From the NCBI RefSeq assembly GCF_033118175.1, contig NC_083691.1:57812001-57876000 (forward strand): a DNA stretch of 64,000 bases, written 5' to 3'. Both the position numbers and the translations under genes were made by a program. The notes below the pieces were generated by a model that was not told the origin of the DNA, searched no databases, and saw nothing but the letters and a program-made list of their open reading frames with translations. The DNA is from Dama dama. Its lineage: Eukaryota > Chordata > Mammalia > Artiodactyla > Cervidae. Below are positions 36,766-47,846 of the stretch, one piece after another (position 1 is the first letter of the stretch; the number at the start of each line of letters is the position of its first letter).

Positions 36766-36972
36766 GCTTCCCTAGTGGCTCAGAGAGCAAAGACTCCACC
36801 TGCAATTCAGAAGACCTAGGTTCAATCTGTGGGTTGGGAAGATCCCCTGGAGAAGGAAATGGCAACTCACTCAAGTATTCTTGCCTGGAGGATCCCATGG
36901 ACAGAGGAGCCTGATGGGCTATTGTCCATGGGGTTGCATAAATTCTGACACAACTGAACAACTAACATAATT
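36766..36972 (+). mobile_element. Bov-tA SINE
   Basis: GGGCTTCCCTAGTGGCTCAG to ACACAACTGAACAACTAAC. Confidence 0.87.
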
Positions 36973-37727
36973 GTCACCATTAGGTCTGGAAGAGTTTTCT
37001 GCCTTGAACTTCCTCCTTTTACCATGATTGAAAATATTGCAGCCACACTCACACTTTTGTCATACAGAGAATTTCACTCATATTGCCTTACTTCATCCTG
37101 TATCATCCCCATGGAGCATGTGATTCCTTCCCTGTTACACAGGAGGAAGAGAAAGCTAAGGTAGGGCAACCTCATTATCATCTTAGGATCCAGCATCTGG
37201 ACAAAATCTTAAAGATTTTCTCCAGTTAGTTGCCTTTCATCTACTTGGTTTCCTTTGTTTTCAGCATTGACATCTCCTCTTCAAATGCCCTGCAGGGAAG
37301 TTGACTTTGGGATGCAGAGGGCTGGGTGGGAGTGGGGTTCTAGGGTTGGAGCCCAGCCTCTCAGCCTCCCCTCTATGGACTTTGTTTCCAGGGACCTCAG
37401 AGAGGCATGCACGGAGCTCTATTTGGAAAACCCTAATCTAAATCAACACTCTCCTGGGACAAGGAGGAAGTAGGCCTTAAGGAGAAAGGTGACTTGGCCA
37501 AAATCATACAGCAGGCTCTGGACCCAGTGGGGTCTGACTTTAGGAATCCCCCACCCCCACCCTGGGACCAAGCCCATAGGTCAGCATAGCCCCAGGGAGG
37601 GACAGCGCCCCTTGCTGGCCCAACTCTATTTAGTGGAGATGTATTTGATAAACCATCATTCTTGTAATCCTTCTTTTCCATCTCATGGGGTCAAATTCAA
37701 CATTCCACCTGTGGATGTTTTTTGTAA
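36973..37727. other. No gene; includes the MIR-like partner at 37085-37160
   Basis: The rest is unassigned sequence. Confidence 0.4.
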
Positions 37728-38067
37728 TCTTATTTATTTATTTTTGGCTGCGCTGGGTCTTAGTTGCTGCTCAGGCTTTCCTCTAGTTGTGGCAAGAGGA
37801 GCTACTCTCTATTTGTGGTGCTCAGGCTTCTCATTGGGCTGGCTTCTCTTGTTTCAGAGCATAGGCTCTAGGGTGAGATGGCTTCAGTAGCTGCACCACA
37901 TGGACCCAGTAGGTGTGGCTCCAGGGTGCTAGAGCACAGGCTCAGTAGGTATGGCTCTCAGGCTTAGTTGCTCTTCAATGTGTGGGATCTTCCTAGATCA
38001 CGGATGGAACCCAAGTCTCCTGCATTGGCAGGCAGATTCTTTACCACTGAGCCACCAGGAAAGTCCT
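37728..38067 (-). mobile_element. CHR-2 SINE, full length
   Basis: TTATTTTTGGCTGCGCTGGG to GAGCCACCAGGAAAGTCC. Confidence 0.88.
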
Positions 38068-38600
38068 CTACCTGTTAATCCCACCATTTTCCAGATACCC
38101 TCTTCCCTTACATACTAGGATGGAGGTGTGGGGGGGCAAGGTTTTTTATTTTTAGACATTTCAAAAGTGTGAATATACCATGCACACAGAAAGCCCCCAA
38201 CCACATCCATGCCAAGAGACAGAATGCTGCCTGGCCCCTCTGGCCACTGCCCAGCTTTCAGGCAATGCATCCTTGCTGCTCTTAGTGGGCACAACTCTTT
38301 CTGCAGCCCTCCCCACATCTGCTCCATCTTCCTGTTCTGAACTTTATATAAATGAAATTGTGCTCTCTGCATACTTTTGTGATTCTTAAACCCCACGTGA
38401 TGTCTGTAAGATTCACCCACCTTGTGACCACAGCCGGTTTTGGTTTATCCATTTTCTTTGCTGTCTAGTGTGTATGAATGAATGTAGATTTGTGAATGTA
38501 CATGATTTACGTGAATTGAGTATGTATGAATGACTATACATGTATGAATATACACGAACCATTTTATGTGTACATGATTTATGTGTTAACTCTTTTCTTT
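38068..38600 (-). repeat. Old LINE-like debris with imperfect TGTATGAATG tandem
   Basis: 38468-38600 repeats variants of GTATGAATG and ACATGATTTA. The flanks look like an antisense old L1 or related LINE. Confidence 0.35.
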
Positions 38601-38779
38601 AATATTTTTGTATCTATTTTTATATCTATTTATTTATTTGGCTGCACTGGGTCTTAGTTGTATGCAGGGTCTTTTATCTTCATTGTAGCATGTGGGATCT
38701 AGTTCCCTGATCAGGGATGGAACCTGGACCATGCACTGGATGTGTGAAGTCTTACTCACTGGACCACCAGGGAAGTCCC
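38601..38779 (-). mobile_element. CHR SINE
   Basis: TTTGGCTGCACTGGGTCTTA to GGACCACCAGGGAAGTCCC. Confidence 0.85.
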
Positions 38780-39049
38780 CATGTGTTCATTCTTCTGGGG
38801 TAGGCTTTGGGTTGTTTCTAGTTGGGGGCTATTGTGGATAACGGTGCTGCAACCTTCTAGCAGAGAGATCTGCTCTTTTGTTCTTCAAAGAGAGTGAGAC
38901 CCCAGGAGAAAGGGACTCAGGAGAGGTAGCCAGGCCCACCCCAGGGGTTTAAAAGACCTGTCCCTGCCCCACCCCCACTTCTAGTTCTCTTTGCCCCAAG
39001 CCCGGCAAGGCCATAGACACAGCCAGCAAAGTAGATGAGTTTTCAAGTT

Positions 39050-39055
39050 TTTATC
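39050..39055 (-). terminator. IL1RN: IL1RN polyadenylation signal, variant GATAAA
   Basis: The minus strand reads TTTTATGATAAAAACTTG. It aligns with the human poly(A) signal region but has GATAAA instead of AATAAA. No canonical AATAAA is seen in the next 100 bases. Cleavage is expected 10-25 nt further down. Confidence 0.6.
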
Positions 39056-39528
39056 ATAAAACAAAGCTTAAGTCACAGAGAACAGGACACTTTCCACTCA
39101 ACACATACAACACACATTCACTGAGCACCGCTGAGGCCAGGCTGTATGCTCAGGCCCAGGGGGGACCTGAGACGGGGAAGGTCACAGTCGCTGCTCCCAG
39201 GGGCTCACAGGCTGGTGAGGAGACAGACAGGGGCACATCTTCCAAACAAGTCTCAGGGACTTAGAAGTGCTAAAATAGTCCAGGAGCGATTCATTCCTCC
39301 CAGGAGGTCAGGAGAAGCCACATTTGTGTGGCATCTTGGGAGCTGGGGGACTTTTGATGAGAGGGTGGGGGAGTGGACAGCACTACAGGCAGCTGCAGGA
39401 GGTCTGGAGTGGAGGGCATGCTCAGGGCCTGGGCCAGAGGGTCTAGACTTCCAGGAACATTCCAGAAAAAGACAAAAACTAGGTGACCAACGCATTTGCT
39501 AACTTTTCATTGTTACAGGTTGAAAAGT

Positions 39529-39678
39529 GAAAGCGTTAATTGCTCAGTCATATCCAACTCTTTGCGACCACATGGACTATAGCCCTTCAGGCTCCTCTGT
39601 CCATGGAAATTTCCAGACAAGAAAAGTGGAGTCGGCTGCCATTCCCTTCTCCAGGGGATCTTCCCAACCCAGGTACAG
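39529..39678 (-). mobile_element. Bov-tA SINE inside the IL1RN 3'UTR
   Basis: Plus strand reads GCTCAGTCATATCCAACTCT; diverged. It is sense with respect to the mRNA. Confidence 0.83.
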
Positions 39679-40320
39679 GTTAGGGCATCACAAAAATATG
39701 AGATAAAAAAGGAAATGCTATCACCTCCTTTCAACATCACTTCCTAAACATGGGACTGTCTTAATATTCTACTCCCTTCCAGAAAGGACATCATTTCCAA
39801 ATAAAAGACTCTCTTTCAAAGTTGGTTTAATTTACCAAAAAGATATTAAGAATTTTTTTTTAAAAGAAAAAGATACCAGGAAATCCTTATTTCCTATTTT
39901 GCTACAGACCCTAAAAATCTTGCCCCTGGAGTAGCACCACTTTGCAAAACAAGAAATGGAAGCCGCTTAGGGGGAGGGAAGTGAGCGCCTTGGGGCCTGG
40001 GGTGAGAAAGGAGGCGGAAGTGGAGCTGGCCACAGGGTGTGGACTTTACTCTGGAAGCACAGGCCACCCTGAGGGCTTTGAGTAGGGCTGGGGTTCCATC
40101 TGCACTTTAGAAAGACCTTGTGGAGGGAGGCTGGTTGAGCGGAGGAGGTTGGAGACGGGGTCTTGTTCCCAGGGCTCTTGTACCTCCTTCTGAAGGTCCC
40201 CCAAGTCAAGGCCACCCTGCTGAGCCCCACAACACCTGGGAGACCCTGAGCAGGGTGGACAGGCATCTCTGGAGTCATGGATGTGCTGGGACTGGGGACA
40301 GGAAAGGCTGAGCACCATGA

Positions 40321-40533
40321 CTAGTCCTGCTGGAAGTAGAACTTGGTGACCTTGATGGCCTCTGTGGGCTTATTGGTGAAGCCCACTGGCTGGTCAGCCT
40401 CCAGCGATGTGCAGAGGAACCAGCCGGGGCAGGCAGCCGACTCAAAGCTGGTGGTGGGGCCATTGTCGGAGCGGATGAAGGCGAAGCGCTTGTCCTGCTC
40501 CCTGTTCTGGCTCAAGTCAGTGATGTTCACAGC
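40321..40533 (-). CDS. IL1RN: IL1RN terminal coding exon
   Basis: The exon encodes residues 105-174 and the TAG stop at 40323-40321. It starts after a CTTCCAG acceptor. It carries the N-glycosylation sequon N107-I-T, the run DKRFAFIRSDNGPTTSF, and the IL-1 family signature around FESAACPGWFLCTS. The protein ends KVTKFYFQQD, one residue shorter than the human ...QEDE ending as I remember it. No in-frame stop or shift is present, so the gene looks functional. The 3'UTR follows directly. Confidence 0.97.
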   Translation of the reverse strand, partial: AVNITDLSQNREQDKRFAFIRSDNGPTTSFESAACPGWFLCTSLEADQPVGFTNKPTEAIKVTKFYFQQD

Positions 40534-41636
40534 CTGGAAGTCAAGAAAAAGCAAGTGAGGGCAGAGGAGCAGAGAGGTCCTTGCAGCCCACCTTGCCATC
40601 TGGCTGCCCAGAATAAGTGCTGGGAAAATGCTGGCCTGGCAAAAGTGTCTTGGGTCTCAGGACAGCCTGACGCAAGGAGGTTGTCCCATGCTTGCACTTT
40701 GATTTGGGGACATCTGACCACTGTAGCCTTAGGTCAATACGTTTGGCAAACACATGGTACCATCAACAGAGGCCAAGGCCTGTGGAGGCTGGACACAGGT
40801 GGTGTCGTATCCGCACCTCTGAGAGTGCAGCAGCTGGGCAGGGTATGGCAGTCCATATTATTGACAATATCCTGGTCATTGCTACTCCACACAAAGCAGG
40901 CAGTCACTTGCCACTAAAGTGTCTGTTCACTAGTGGACAGAAAGGACAATGCCACAGTTACAGCCACTTTCATTTGGGTTAAGATTTTGTCCAACAGTCC
41001 CCTGATAGAAAGCTCTCTTTTTCCAGGGCTGATAGCCCATTAATGTTGCACAGGCGCACAAAGCCCTGGAGGGGATGCCAACTCATGGATCTGAGTAGAT
41101 AAGGGCTGGAAAAGAATGGTCCCAAAGGTTGGCTTTACTGGAAGAGGGCAAGTCCAAGTGGGTTAGTGGTCCTTGGGCAAGAGAGTGACACACAGAGACT
41201 GAGGTCCCCAAAGGAGCCATGCCTCCTGGTGTCCTCATCCTGGTAATCCCCTCTCTCATTGAGGCTAGACTTAGCCATGTGGCAAGCTTTAGTTAATTGG
41301 ACATTAATGGTATGATACAAACAAAAGTTTAACAAGTGTTTGCACACTAAGGCTTGCCTTTTTGGAGTTATCCCTTTTGGAAACCAACCGCCATGCTGTA
41401 AGGAAGCTCAAGCTGACAACTGAAATCAGTGAGACTGTGTGGAAGGAAAACCTGGAGGATGAGCCCCAGCCAAGCTCCCTGCTGGATGTGCCTGCAGGAG
41501 GGAACTCAGCTACACCATGGAGCACAGATCTACCCAGCTGATCCTAGTCGACCCCCAGAATCATGAGAAAGGACACACTGTGCTTGTTTTAAGCCACTGA
41601 GTTTGGGGGTGGTAGTTGTCTGAGGCAGGTCCTTAC

Positions 41637-41749
41637 CTCTAACTTGAGCTTGATCTCATCTCCAGATTTGACGCAGGCCAGGCACAGCTTCCCCCCATGG
41701 ATCCCCAGGAACATAGTATGGGGTTCGATGGGTACCACATCTATCTTCT
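41637..41749 (-). CDS. IL1RN: IL1RN coding exon 3
   Basis: This 113-nt exon encodes residues 67-104, including KIDVVPIEPHTMFLGIHGGK and the conserved Cys pair in KLCLACVKSGDE. The acceptor is TTCCCCAG|AGAAG and the donor TTAGAG|GTAAGG, so the exon ends in phase 0. It is the middle part of the beta-trefoil. The frame is intact. Confidence 0.96.
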
Positions 41750-41865
41750 CTGGGGAAGAACAAAGGGGAAGTTCAGATTGTAGAGAAGAGGAGGCAGAGA
41801 TGGAGAAGACACAGCAGGCTGGACTCTCCCTGGGGAATTTTCTGCCCCCTAACTAAAATCCTGGG

Positions 41866-42062
41866 CTTCCCTTGTGGCTCAGTGGTAAAGAATACTTCTG
41901 CAATGCAGGAGACAAGGGTTTGATGCCCACTTCGGGAAGATCCCCTGGAGAAAGAAATGGCAACCCACTCCAATATTCTCGCCTAGACAATCCACAGACA
42001 GAGGAATCTGGCAAGCTAGCATCCATGGGGTTGTGAAAGAGTCAAATACAACTTAGCAACTA
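41866..42062 (+). mobile_element. Bov-tA SINE in IL1RN intron 2
   Basis: GGCTTCCCTTGTGGCTCAGT to ACAACTTAGCAACTAAAAA. Confidence 0.88.
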
Positions 42063-42228
42063 AAAAAACAAGCAGATTAAAACCCCAAGGTCAGAAGGAC
42101 AGTGAGGCCCCATCTTCTTGGTCAGGATCCAAACAGAAGATCAAACCAAGCACACTATCTAGCTACTCCTCAAGGACCAAGGCACCTCAATTTTGCTCCA
42201 GGTGATTGCCACCCTTCCCTTCTTTCCC

Positions 42229-42433
42229 TGGGCTTCCCAGATGGCTCAGTGGTAAAGAATCCACCTGCCAATGCAGTAACGCAAGAGACAAGGGTTTTAT
42301 CCCTGGGTTGGGAAGATCCCCTGGAGGAGCAAATGGCAACCCACTCCAGTATTCTTGCCTGGAAAATCCCATGGACAGAGAAGCATGGTGAGCTACAGTC
42401 TATGGGGTCATAAGAGTCAGACATGACTGAGCA
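42229..42433 (+). mobile_element. Bov-tA SINE in IL1RN intron 2
   Basis: GGGCTTCCCAGATGGCTCAG to AGACATGACTGAGCACATG. Confidence 0.88.
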
Positions 42434-43312
42434 CATGCGCACACCCCCTTCCCCAGGACCATTGTGCTCTAGGTCCACAGGTGTGCTGCCCATGGGGCCC
42501 AGTACACAAGATCATGAGTGGGGCCCCACGGCTTGGTCCACAGAAGCCTGGGTGTGTTTGAGCCCATTTTTTCCCTTGGTGGTCTCCATGCACTCATTGG
42601 GAGTGAAGACCTCAGTTTCTTTGTGCTTTAACCTCCTTATTCAGAGAGTTATCAGAGGACAGGAAAAGTGCGTCTCATGCTCTTTTAGAGTGAAGAAAGG
42701 GCAAAGAATAAGAATGGCGATCATGCTATTCTACAATACCAAACCAGCCAACAAGGACGTGAAAACATCCTAGAGAGAGTGCTGGAAGAAACTCATATCC
42801 TATCATCCAATTGCCCTTCTCTTACTAAGCGGAAAACCAAGGAACAGAATGAGTAAACCTTGTTCAAATTCATCCAGGTTGATATGGATCTGGAACATGA
42901 CTCAATCAATGTGGTGTCCAAGATTAAGGGATATAAGCCAGCCTGTGGATGGTGTGTTAGTTTTAGGTGGGAGTGAGAGTTTGAACACACAGAAACATGG
43001 GCTTCCTAGGCACTGGAGGAAGAAAAGGGCTGATCTTGCTTCTGGGCCCTGCCCTCCCATTTGTTGCCTGGGAATCATGGTGTCCATAGGTGGTGGCTCT
43101 CAAACTAGGCTCTGCCCTCTCTATCTTCTTGAGGCTCCCCTCATATGTGTCCTTCAGTGGCCACGCCTCCCTAGCTTCAAACGTGGCCACAAAGAACCAA
43201 CAGGGATTAAGACATGGTAGCTAAAATTCCCAGGGTCAAGCCACAATGCTGCAGATCCCTGGGCAAAGTGACCGGTGCCCACTCAGCATTGACCTTCCTG
43301 GCCACCACTCAC

Positions 43313-43401
43313 CTTCTAATTTAGTATTTGGCCCTTGCAAGTATCCAGCAACTAATTGGTTATTCCTCAGGTAGAAGATCTTCTGGTTGACATCCCAGAT
43401 C
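43313..43401 (-). CDS. IL1RN: IL1RN coding exon 2
   Basis: This 89-nt exon encodes RIWDVNQKIFYLRNNQLV and onward to the first E of the EE pair (residues 37-67, both end codons split). The acceptor is TTTTTCAG|GATCTGG and the donor GAAG|GTGAGTGG. It forms the first beta strands of the IL-1 beta-trefoil. The phase fits exon 1 (2 nt carried in) and exon 3 (1 nt carried out). No frame damage is seen. Confidence 0.96.
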
Positions 43402-43819
43402 CTGAAAAACAGAAGGACCCAGCTATAGTGGACAGCTGCTGTGTGCCCAGCCCCTTTTCTGTATTCCCCAGAGTATATTCAGTTTTCTCCCAAGGGTGTG
43501 GAATTAAACACACCCATAGCATAGATGTGAAGACTGAGGTCAACACTGGTTAAGAGACAGATCCAAATCCCAGATCTGGTAGGCCATGTGCCTACCTTCT
43601 ACCCCTCTTATCACCTTGTTCCTCATCCTCAGCTTCCCAAGCATCCACCTCCTACTTCAGCAAAGCAGACTCTAGATTAAGACCATTAATAAACTTCCTG
43701 GGTGTAGACATGTTCTTTGTCTGCACCATCCAATATGGTAGCCATCAATCACTTGCAGCTATTGAGACATGCAGCTATTGAGCTCTTGAAATGTGGTGTG
43801 ATTGAGGATCCGCATATTT

Positions 43820-43936
43820 TCTAATTTTTTTTTTTTTTTTTTTTTGTCACGCAGCATGTGGGATCTTAGTTCCCTGACCTGCACCCCTTGCATTGAAGCA
43901 CAGAGTCTTAACCACTGAACCGCTAGGGAAAGTCCC
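43820..43936 (-). mobile_element. CHR SINE in IL1RN intron 1
   Basis: T-run at 43827-43847 (its A-tail) then CAGCATGTGGGATCTTAGTT. Confidence 0.85.
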
Positions 43937-44757
43937 AAATTTTTTATTTTCTTGTATGTTTATGAATTTAAATGTAAATCTAAAGAGTCATCTGAGATTA
44001 GTGTCCCCCACAGCACAGAGCTAGAAGCTTCAAGGGTCAGGCCCCATTGCAGCTAACTTGCAAGCAAGCCTTAGACCATGAAGACTTGTCCCCAAAGTCT
44101 GTTCTCTATTGGCAAGTCAGCTTCCCTTCCAATTCACCCTGTGGCCTATTTCTGGCTCCCTGGTGAAGGGCCTCTCTGGCTGAGAGCAGGGCTTGTAGCT
44201 GTGAGATGGAGTAACAGGGCCCCAGCCAGGACGTGGACACTTCACTCCCTGCTGCCTCTATCCCCCAGCATGACCTTGGACCTGTGCCTCATCTCCTCAC
44301 CTGTGAAAGGGGGCTGGCAATACCCATCTCATCAGGTGACCTTGAAAAGCTCTCAGCGAGAGGGGGTCAGTCAAACTGTAAAGTTCTTGGCTGGAATGAG
44401 CATTTGACCTTTCATGACTATTCTTAGCTCCTGGATGAGTTGAATTCCATCTGAAGGGATTAAACGTTCCTTTCTAGGGGTCTCCAGTGGTAACTTCTGA
44501 AGATCCCACCAATGGGAGGAGGTCGAGGCAGACCCCTGGGAAGGGGAGGGGCTTCTCTGGGACCCACACAGGCATGCAGAGTCCCAGCCTGTAGCCTCAG
44601 GAGAGAGAAACTCTGCACAAAGAAGCAGTGATGGGTACTGTGGACAGGACACAGTCCAGAGTTCCAGACTGGGAACTTGGGAATTTTTAAATGCAAGTGC
44701 CGAAGATCACTGATGTGGCAGCCAACCTTAGTTAGCTAACCTTAGGCAGCTAATCCT

Positions 44758-44999
44758 AACCTTAATTATTGTGAAAGTGAAAGTGAAGTCACTCAGTCAT
44801 GTCCAACTCTTTGCGACCCTGTGGACTGTAGCCCACCAGCCTCCTCCCTCCATGGGATTTTCCAAGCAAGAATACTGGAGTGGGTTGCCATTTCCTTCTC
44901 CAGGGGATCTTCCTGACCCAGGGATCGGACCCAGGTCTCCTGCATTGTGGGCAGACGCTTTAACCTCTGAGCCACCAGGGAAGCCCAACCTTAATTATT
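44758..44999 (-). mobile_element. Bov-tA SINE with 13-bp duplication, IL1RN intron 1
   Basis: AACCTTAATTATT at 44758-44770 and 44987-44999 flank an antisense SINE. Confidence 0.93.
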
Positions 45000-45222
45000 A
45001 AGGGAAGCCTAATGGCTCAGACGGTAAAGCATCTGCCTACAATGTGGGAGACCCGGGTTCAATCCCTGGGTTGGGAAGATCTCCTGGAGAAGGAAATGGC
45101 AACCCACTCCAGTATTCTTGCTTGGAAAAATCCCATGGACGGAGGAACCTGGTAGGCTACAGTCCATGGGGTCGCAAAGAGTCAGACACGACTGAGCGAC
45201 TTCACTTCACTTTGCTTCACTT
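45000..45222 (+). mobile_element. Bov-tA SINE, inverted partner next to exon 1
   Basis: GGGAAGCCTAATGGCTCAGA to TTCACTTCACTTTGCTTCAC; lies 89 bp from the exon 1 donor. Confidence 0.9.
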
Positions 45223-45311
45223 TCAAGTCCAAACCCAGGGCAGCCCCAGATGGCTGTGTCCTGTGATGCTTTTCTATCCCTCCAGCCCCACTTCCTTGGG
45301 ATCAGCCTTAC

Positions 45312-45421
45312 CTGAAGGCTTGCATCTCGCAGGGTCTCTTTCCCAAGGGGTGGCAGGCTGTTTCTGAATGGAACAGGAAGAGGAGGAGACAGATTAGGTA
45401 ACCGTAGATGTAGATGTCCAT
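45312..45421 (-). CDS. IL1RN: IL1RN coding exon 1, secreted form (signal peptide)
   Basis: The exon starts at ATG 45421 and encodes residues 1-36 plus two bases of codon 37. Residues 4-17 are strongly hydrophobic (YIYGYLICLLLFLF) and form the core of a secretion signal. Cleavage is expected near residue 23-25, by analogy with human. The exon ends at a consensus donor (CAG|GTAAGG, exon edge 45312). An internal acceptor lies at TTCCATTCAG|AAACAG: its AG is at 45365-45364, so joining begins at 45363. This is where the intracellular first exon splices in, replacing the signal peptide. A TATA box lies about 53 bp upstream of the ATG, implying a short 5'UTR. Confidence 0.95.
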
Positions 45422-45473
45422 CCTGTGACCTCGAGGCGATAGGAGACTGCCATTTCAGACCCAGAGGAGCTGC

Positions 45474-45480
45474 TTATAAA
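45474..45480 (-). promoter_or_regulatory. IL1RN: TATA box of the secreted IL1RN promoter
   Basis: The minus strand reads CTTTATAAGCAG, 53-59 bp upstream of the secreted-form ATG. This places transcription start at about 45445-45450. Sequence above it up to about 45700 is free of repeats and contains GGGGAAAT motifs (around 45645-45680) that could serve inflammatory transcription factors; that is inference only. Confidence 0.7.
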
Positions 45481-46012
45481 GAAAATAGTCGCTCACCCAG
45501 CCAGGCTGCGGCCGCCTGTCCCACGAAAATGAACGGAAACGCCTGCACATTTCCAAAACGAGAAACCTTGCTGTTGTCACTTTCAACCCTGCAGAGTGTC
45601 GCAATGGGATGTCGTAACCCATTCCCTCCCCTTTTCCTCTGTGCAATTTCCCCAAAATCGAGATTTCTATTTCCCCTTCACCCAGTTCCTGGGAAGAAGG
45701 GCACAATGAAAACCCAAGCCCCTCATCTGCCCGACAGGTATCCTGAGGCTTTGAAAAACCAAATGTGAATAGAAATGTCCCCCTCTAGTAAGAAGCCAAG
45801 TGGCAGGGTTCCCGGTGCACGTCAGAGACTCAGGCCATTTTGTGTTCTTTGAAAGAGGGACAGCCTTGCTGGACTTTGGACCAGGGGCTGGCAAATACTC
45901 TGTCAGACAAAGATCAGATAGCAAACATTTTAGGGTTTCTGGGGCCATACGTCATTATTGCTCAACTTGACTGTCATAGTTGAAAAGCAATCTTAGACAA
46001 TCTGTAATATGT

Positions 46013-46223
46013 GCGTGTGTGCAGTCACTAAGTCGTGTCTGACTCTTTATGACCACATGGTCTATAGCCCACCAGGCTCCTCTGACCATGGGATTCTTCA
46101 GGCAAGCATACTGGAGTGGGTTGCCGTTTCCTACTCCAGGGGACCTTCCCGACTCAGGGATCAAACCCGTGTCTCCTGCATTGGCAGACAGATTTTTCCC
46201 CACTGAGCCAGTGGGGAAGCCCA
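46013..46223 (-). mobile_element. Bov-tA SINE
   Basis: GTGTGTGCAGTCACTAAGTC to GAGCCAGTGGGGAAGCCC. Confidence 0.87.
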
Positions 46224-47227
46224 GCCAATCTGCAAACCCACAAGCTAATTGGGTTCCAGGACAACTTTATTTACAAAACAGGTGGTGGCTGGATTTGGCT
46301 TGAGGCTTGCTTTCTCCTGATCTAGAGTAAACTTCCTGAGAGGGGACTTTGAAACCAACTCTATTCCTGTTATCCGTGTCTTTGAAGTTAGGAAAATGGG
46401 AAAATGGGATGAACTCCACATCCCATTTGGGATGGAAATGAATCCAAAATCTGCCTCTGGCACGTGCTGTTTGCCCCCTGTGTGACTTGGAACAGATCAT
46501 TTGTTTGGGTCTCTGCTTCTACCTCTTCATACTCAGAATGAGGTCGATTATGTCATCCTTACGGGTACAGGGAGAGAAGAAGGTATGAGAGGGAGGAAGG
46601 AACAAAGGAATGCGGGAAGGGAGGAGGAAATGGATGGAAGGAGGGAGATTGGTTGATTGGAAGGTGAAAGTTCTGGGTCAGAGTGGGCACTCAGAAACAA
46701 TAACTTCCTTTCTTACTACATTCTAGACAGTTAGGGAAAAGGAAAGTGTATTCCTCTTTATGGACAGAGAAGAGTTGAAGCGGGTCCTACATGATCTCAA
46801 TGGTAGGAGGATGGACCTCTAGTGCAGAAGAACAGATTGTGGCATTTGAGAACTTGATGGGCACTCAGCATCATCCTGCCTCACCCCATCCTTGTTTCCG
46901 AAGAAGACCCAGAAAAGGAAAGACATCTGCCCAAGGTCACACAGCTCGTCCATGGCAAGGTACAGTCAGAAATCCAGGACTCCTGGTTCCCACCCAAGGG
47001 ACACCCTATTACAGCAGCAGATCTTGAGGAGTCTGAATTTATTTTCAGCCAACCCATCAGAGGTTATGTCCAAATGAGGGTAAAATCTGTGAAAAAGGAA
47101 GGCTTGCATGGCATTTTTGAAAGTTACTAGGAGAGTGGATCTTAAGAGTTCTCATCATGAGCAAAAGCAAAAAATTAATTGTATTACTGTGTTGTACCTC
47201 TGAAACTCACATAATGTAATATATCAA
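46224..47227. other. Intronic, unassigned; MIR-like near 46880-47000
   Basis: A purine-rich stretch lies at 46565-46660 (GGGAGGAAGG-type). CCCAAGGTCACACAGCTC (46930-46947) is the MIR core. Confidence 0.45.
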
Positions 47228-47347
47228 TTGTTGCTCTTAGTTGCTAAGTTATGTCCAACTCTTTTGTGACCCGAAGACTGTAGCCCGCCAGGCTCCTCTG
47301 TCTATAGGATTTCCCAGGCAAGAATACTGGAGTCGGTTGCCATTTCT
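47228..47347 (-). mobile_element. Bov-tA SINE, partial
   Basis: TTGCTCTTAGTTGCTAAGTT to GGAGTCGGTTGCCATTTCTT. Confidence 0.83.
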
Positions 47348-47627
47348 TATGTCATTTGTACCTCATAAGTCAGTTATACCTTGATAAAAATGTTTTTTTA
47401 AAGAGGAAGTTTGCAAATGAACTTTCTCAGCTCTTTGAAGAGATCTTTCAGAGCAAATGCAACATTTCTGCAAAAGTTGTGTCACCTCCTTGAGTGAAAC
47501 GAAAACAGCATGTAGGCCCTTTCTAGGCAGGAGGGTAGGAGTCCCTGGGGCTGTTCAGTGGAGTCACTTAGGACTGGGGCTCCTGGGCAACGAGCCACGG
47601 CTCTCTGGATCTGTTTCCTCATCTATT

Positions 47628-47846
47628 GTGTGTATTAGTTGCTCAGTCGTGTCCCGACTCTTTGCAACCCCATGGACTGTAGCCCGCCAGGCTACTCTGT
47701 CTGTGGGATTTCTGAGGCAAGAATACTGGGGTGGGTTGTCATGCCTTCCTCCAGGGATCTTCCCAACCCAGGGATCAAACCCGCATCTTTTCCATCTCCT
47801 GCATTGGCAGGAGGGTTCTTTACCACTAGCACCACCTGGGAAGCCA
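47628..47846 (-). mobile_element. Bov-tA SINE
   Basis: TGTGTATTAGTTGCTCAGTC to GCACCACCTGGGAAGCC. Confidence 0.88.

Larger units (their letters stand above)
39030..40320 (-). other. IL1RN: IL1RN 3'UTR
   Basis: About 1.3 kb from the stop codon to the inferred cleavage site. The last 110 nt (CACTCAGTGAATG... then TGTGACTTAAGCTTTGTTTT...) closely match the end of the human IL1RN mRNA as I remember it. A Bov-tA SINE (39529-39678) lies within it in mRNA-sense orientation, so the ruminant UTR has absorbed a repeat. Confidence 0.75.

Noticed and set aside
39146..39502. 118-codon plus-strand frame
   Set aside because: Antisense to the IL1RN 3'UTR; no domain or conservation signal visible.
45361..45421. 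Possible upstream IL1RN start giving a longer secreted form
   Set aside because: No in-frame ATG precedes 45421 within the expected short 5'UTR; the ATG at 45421 gives the family-typical signal peptide.
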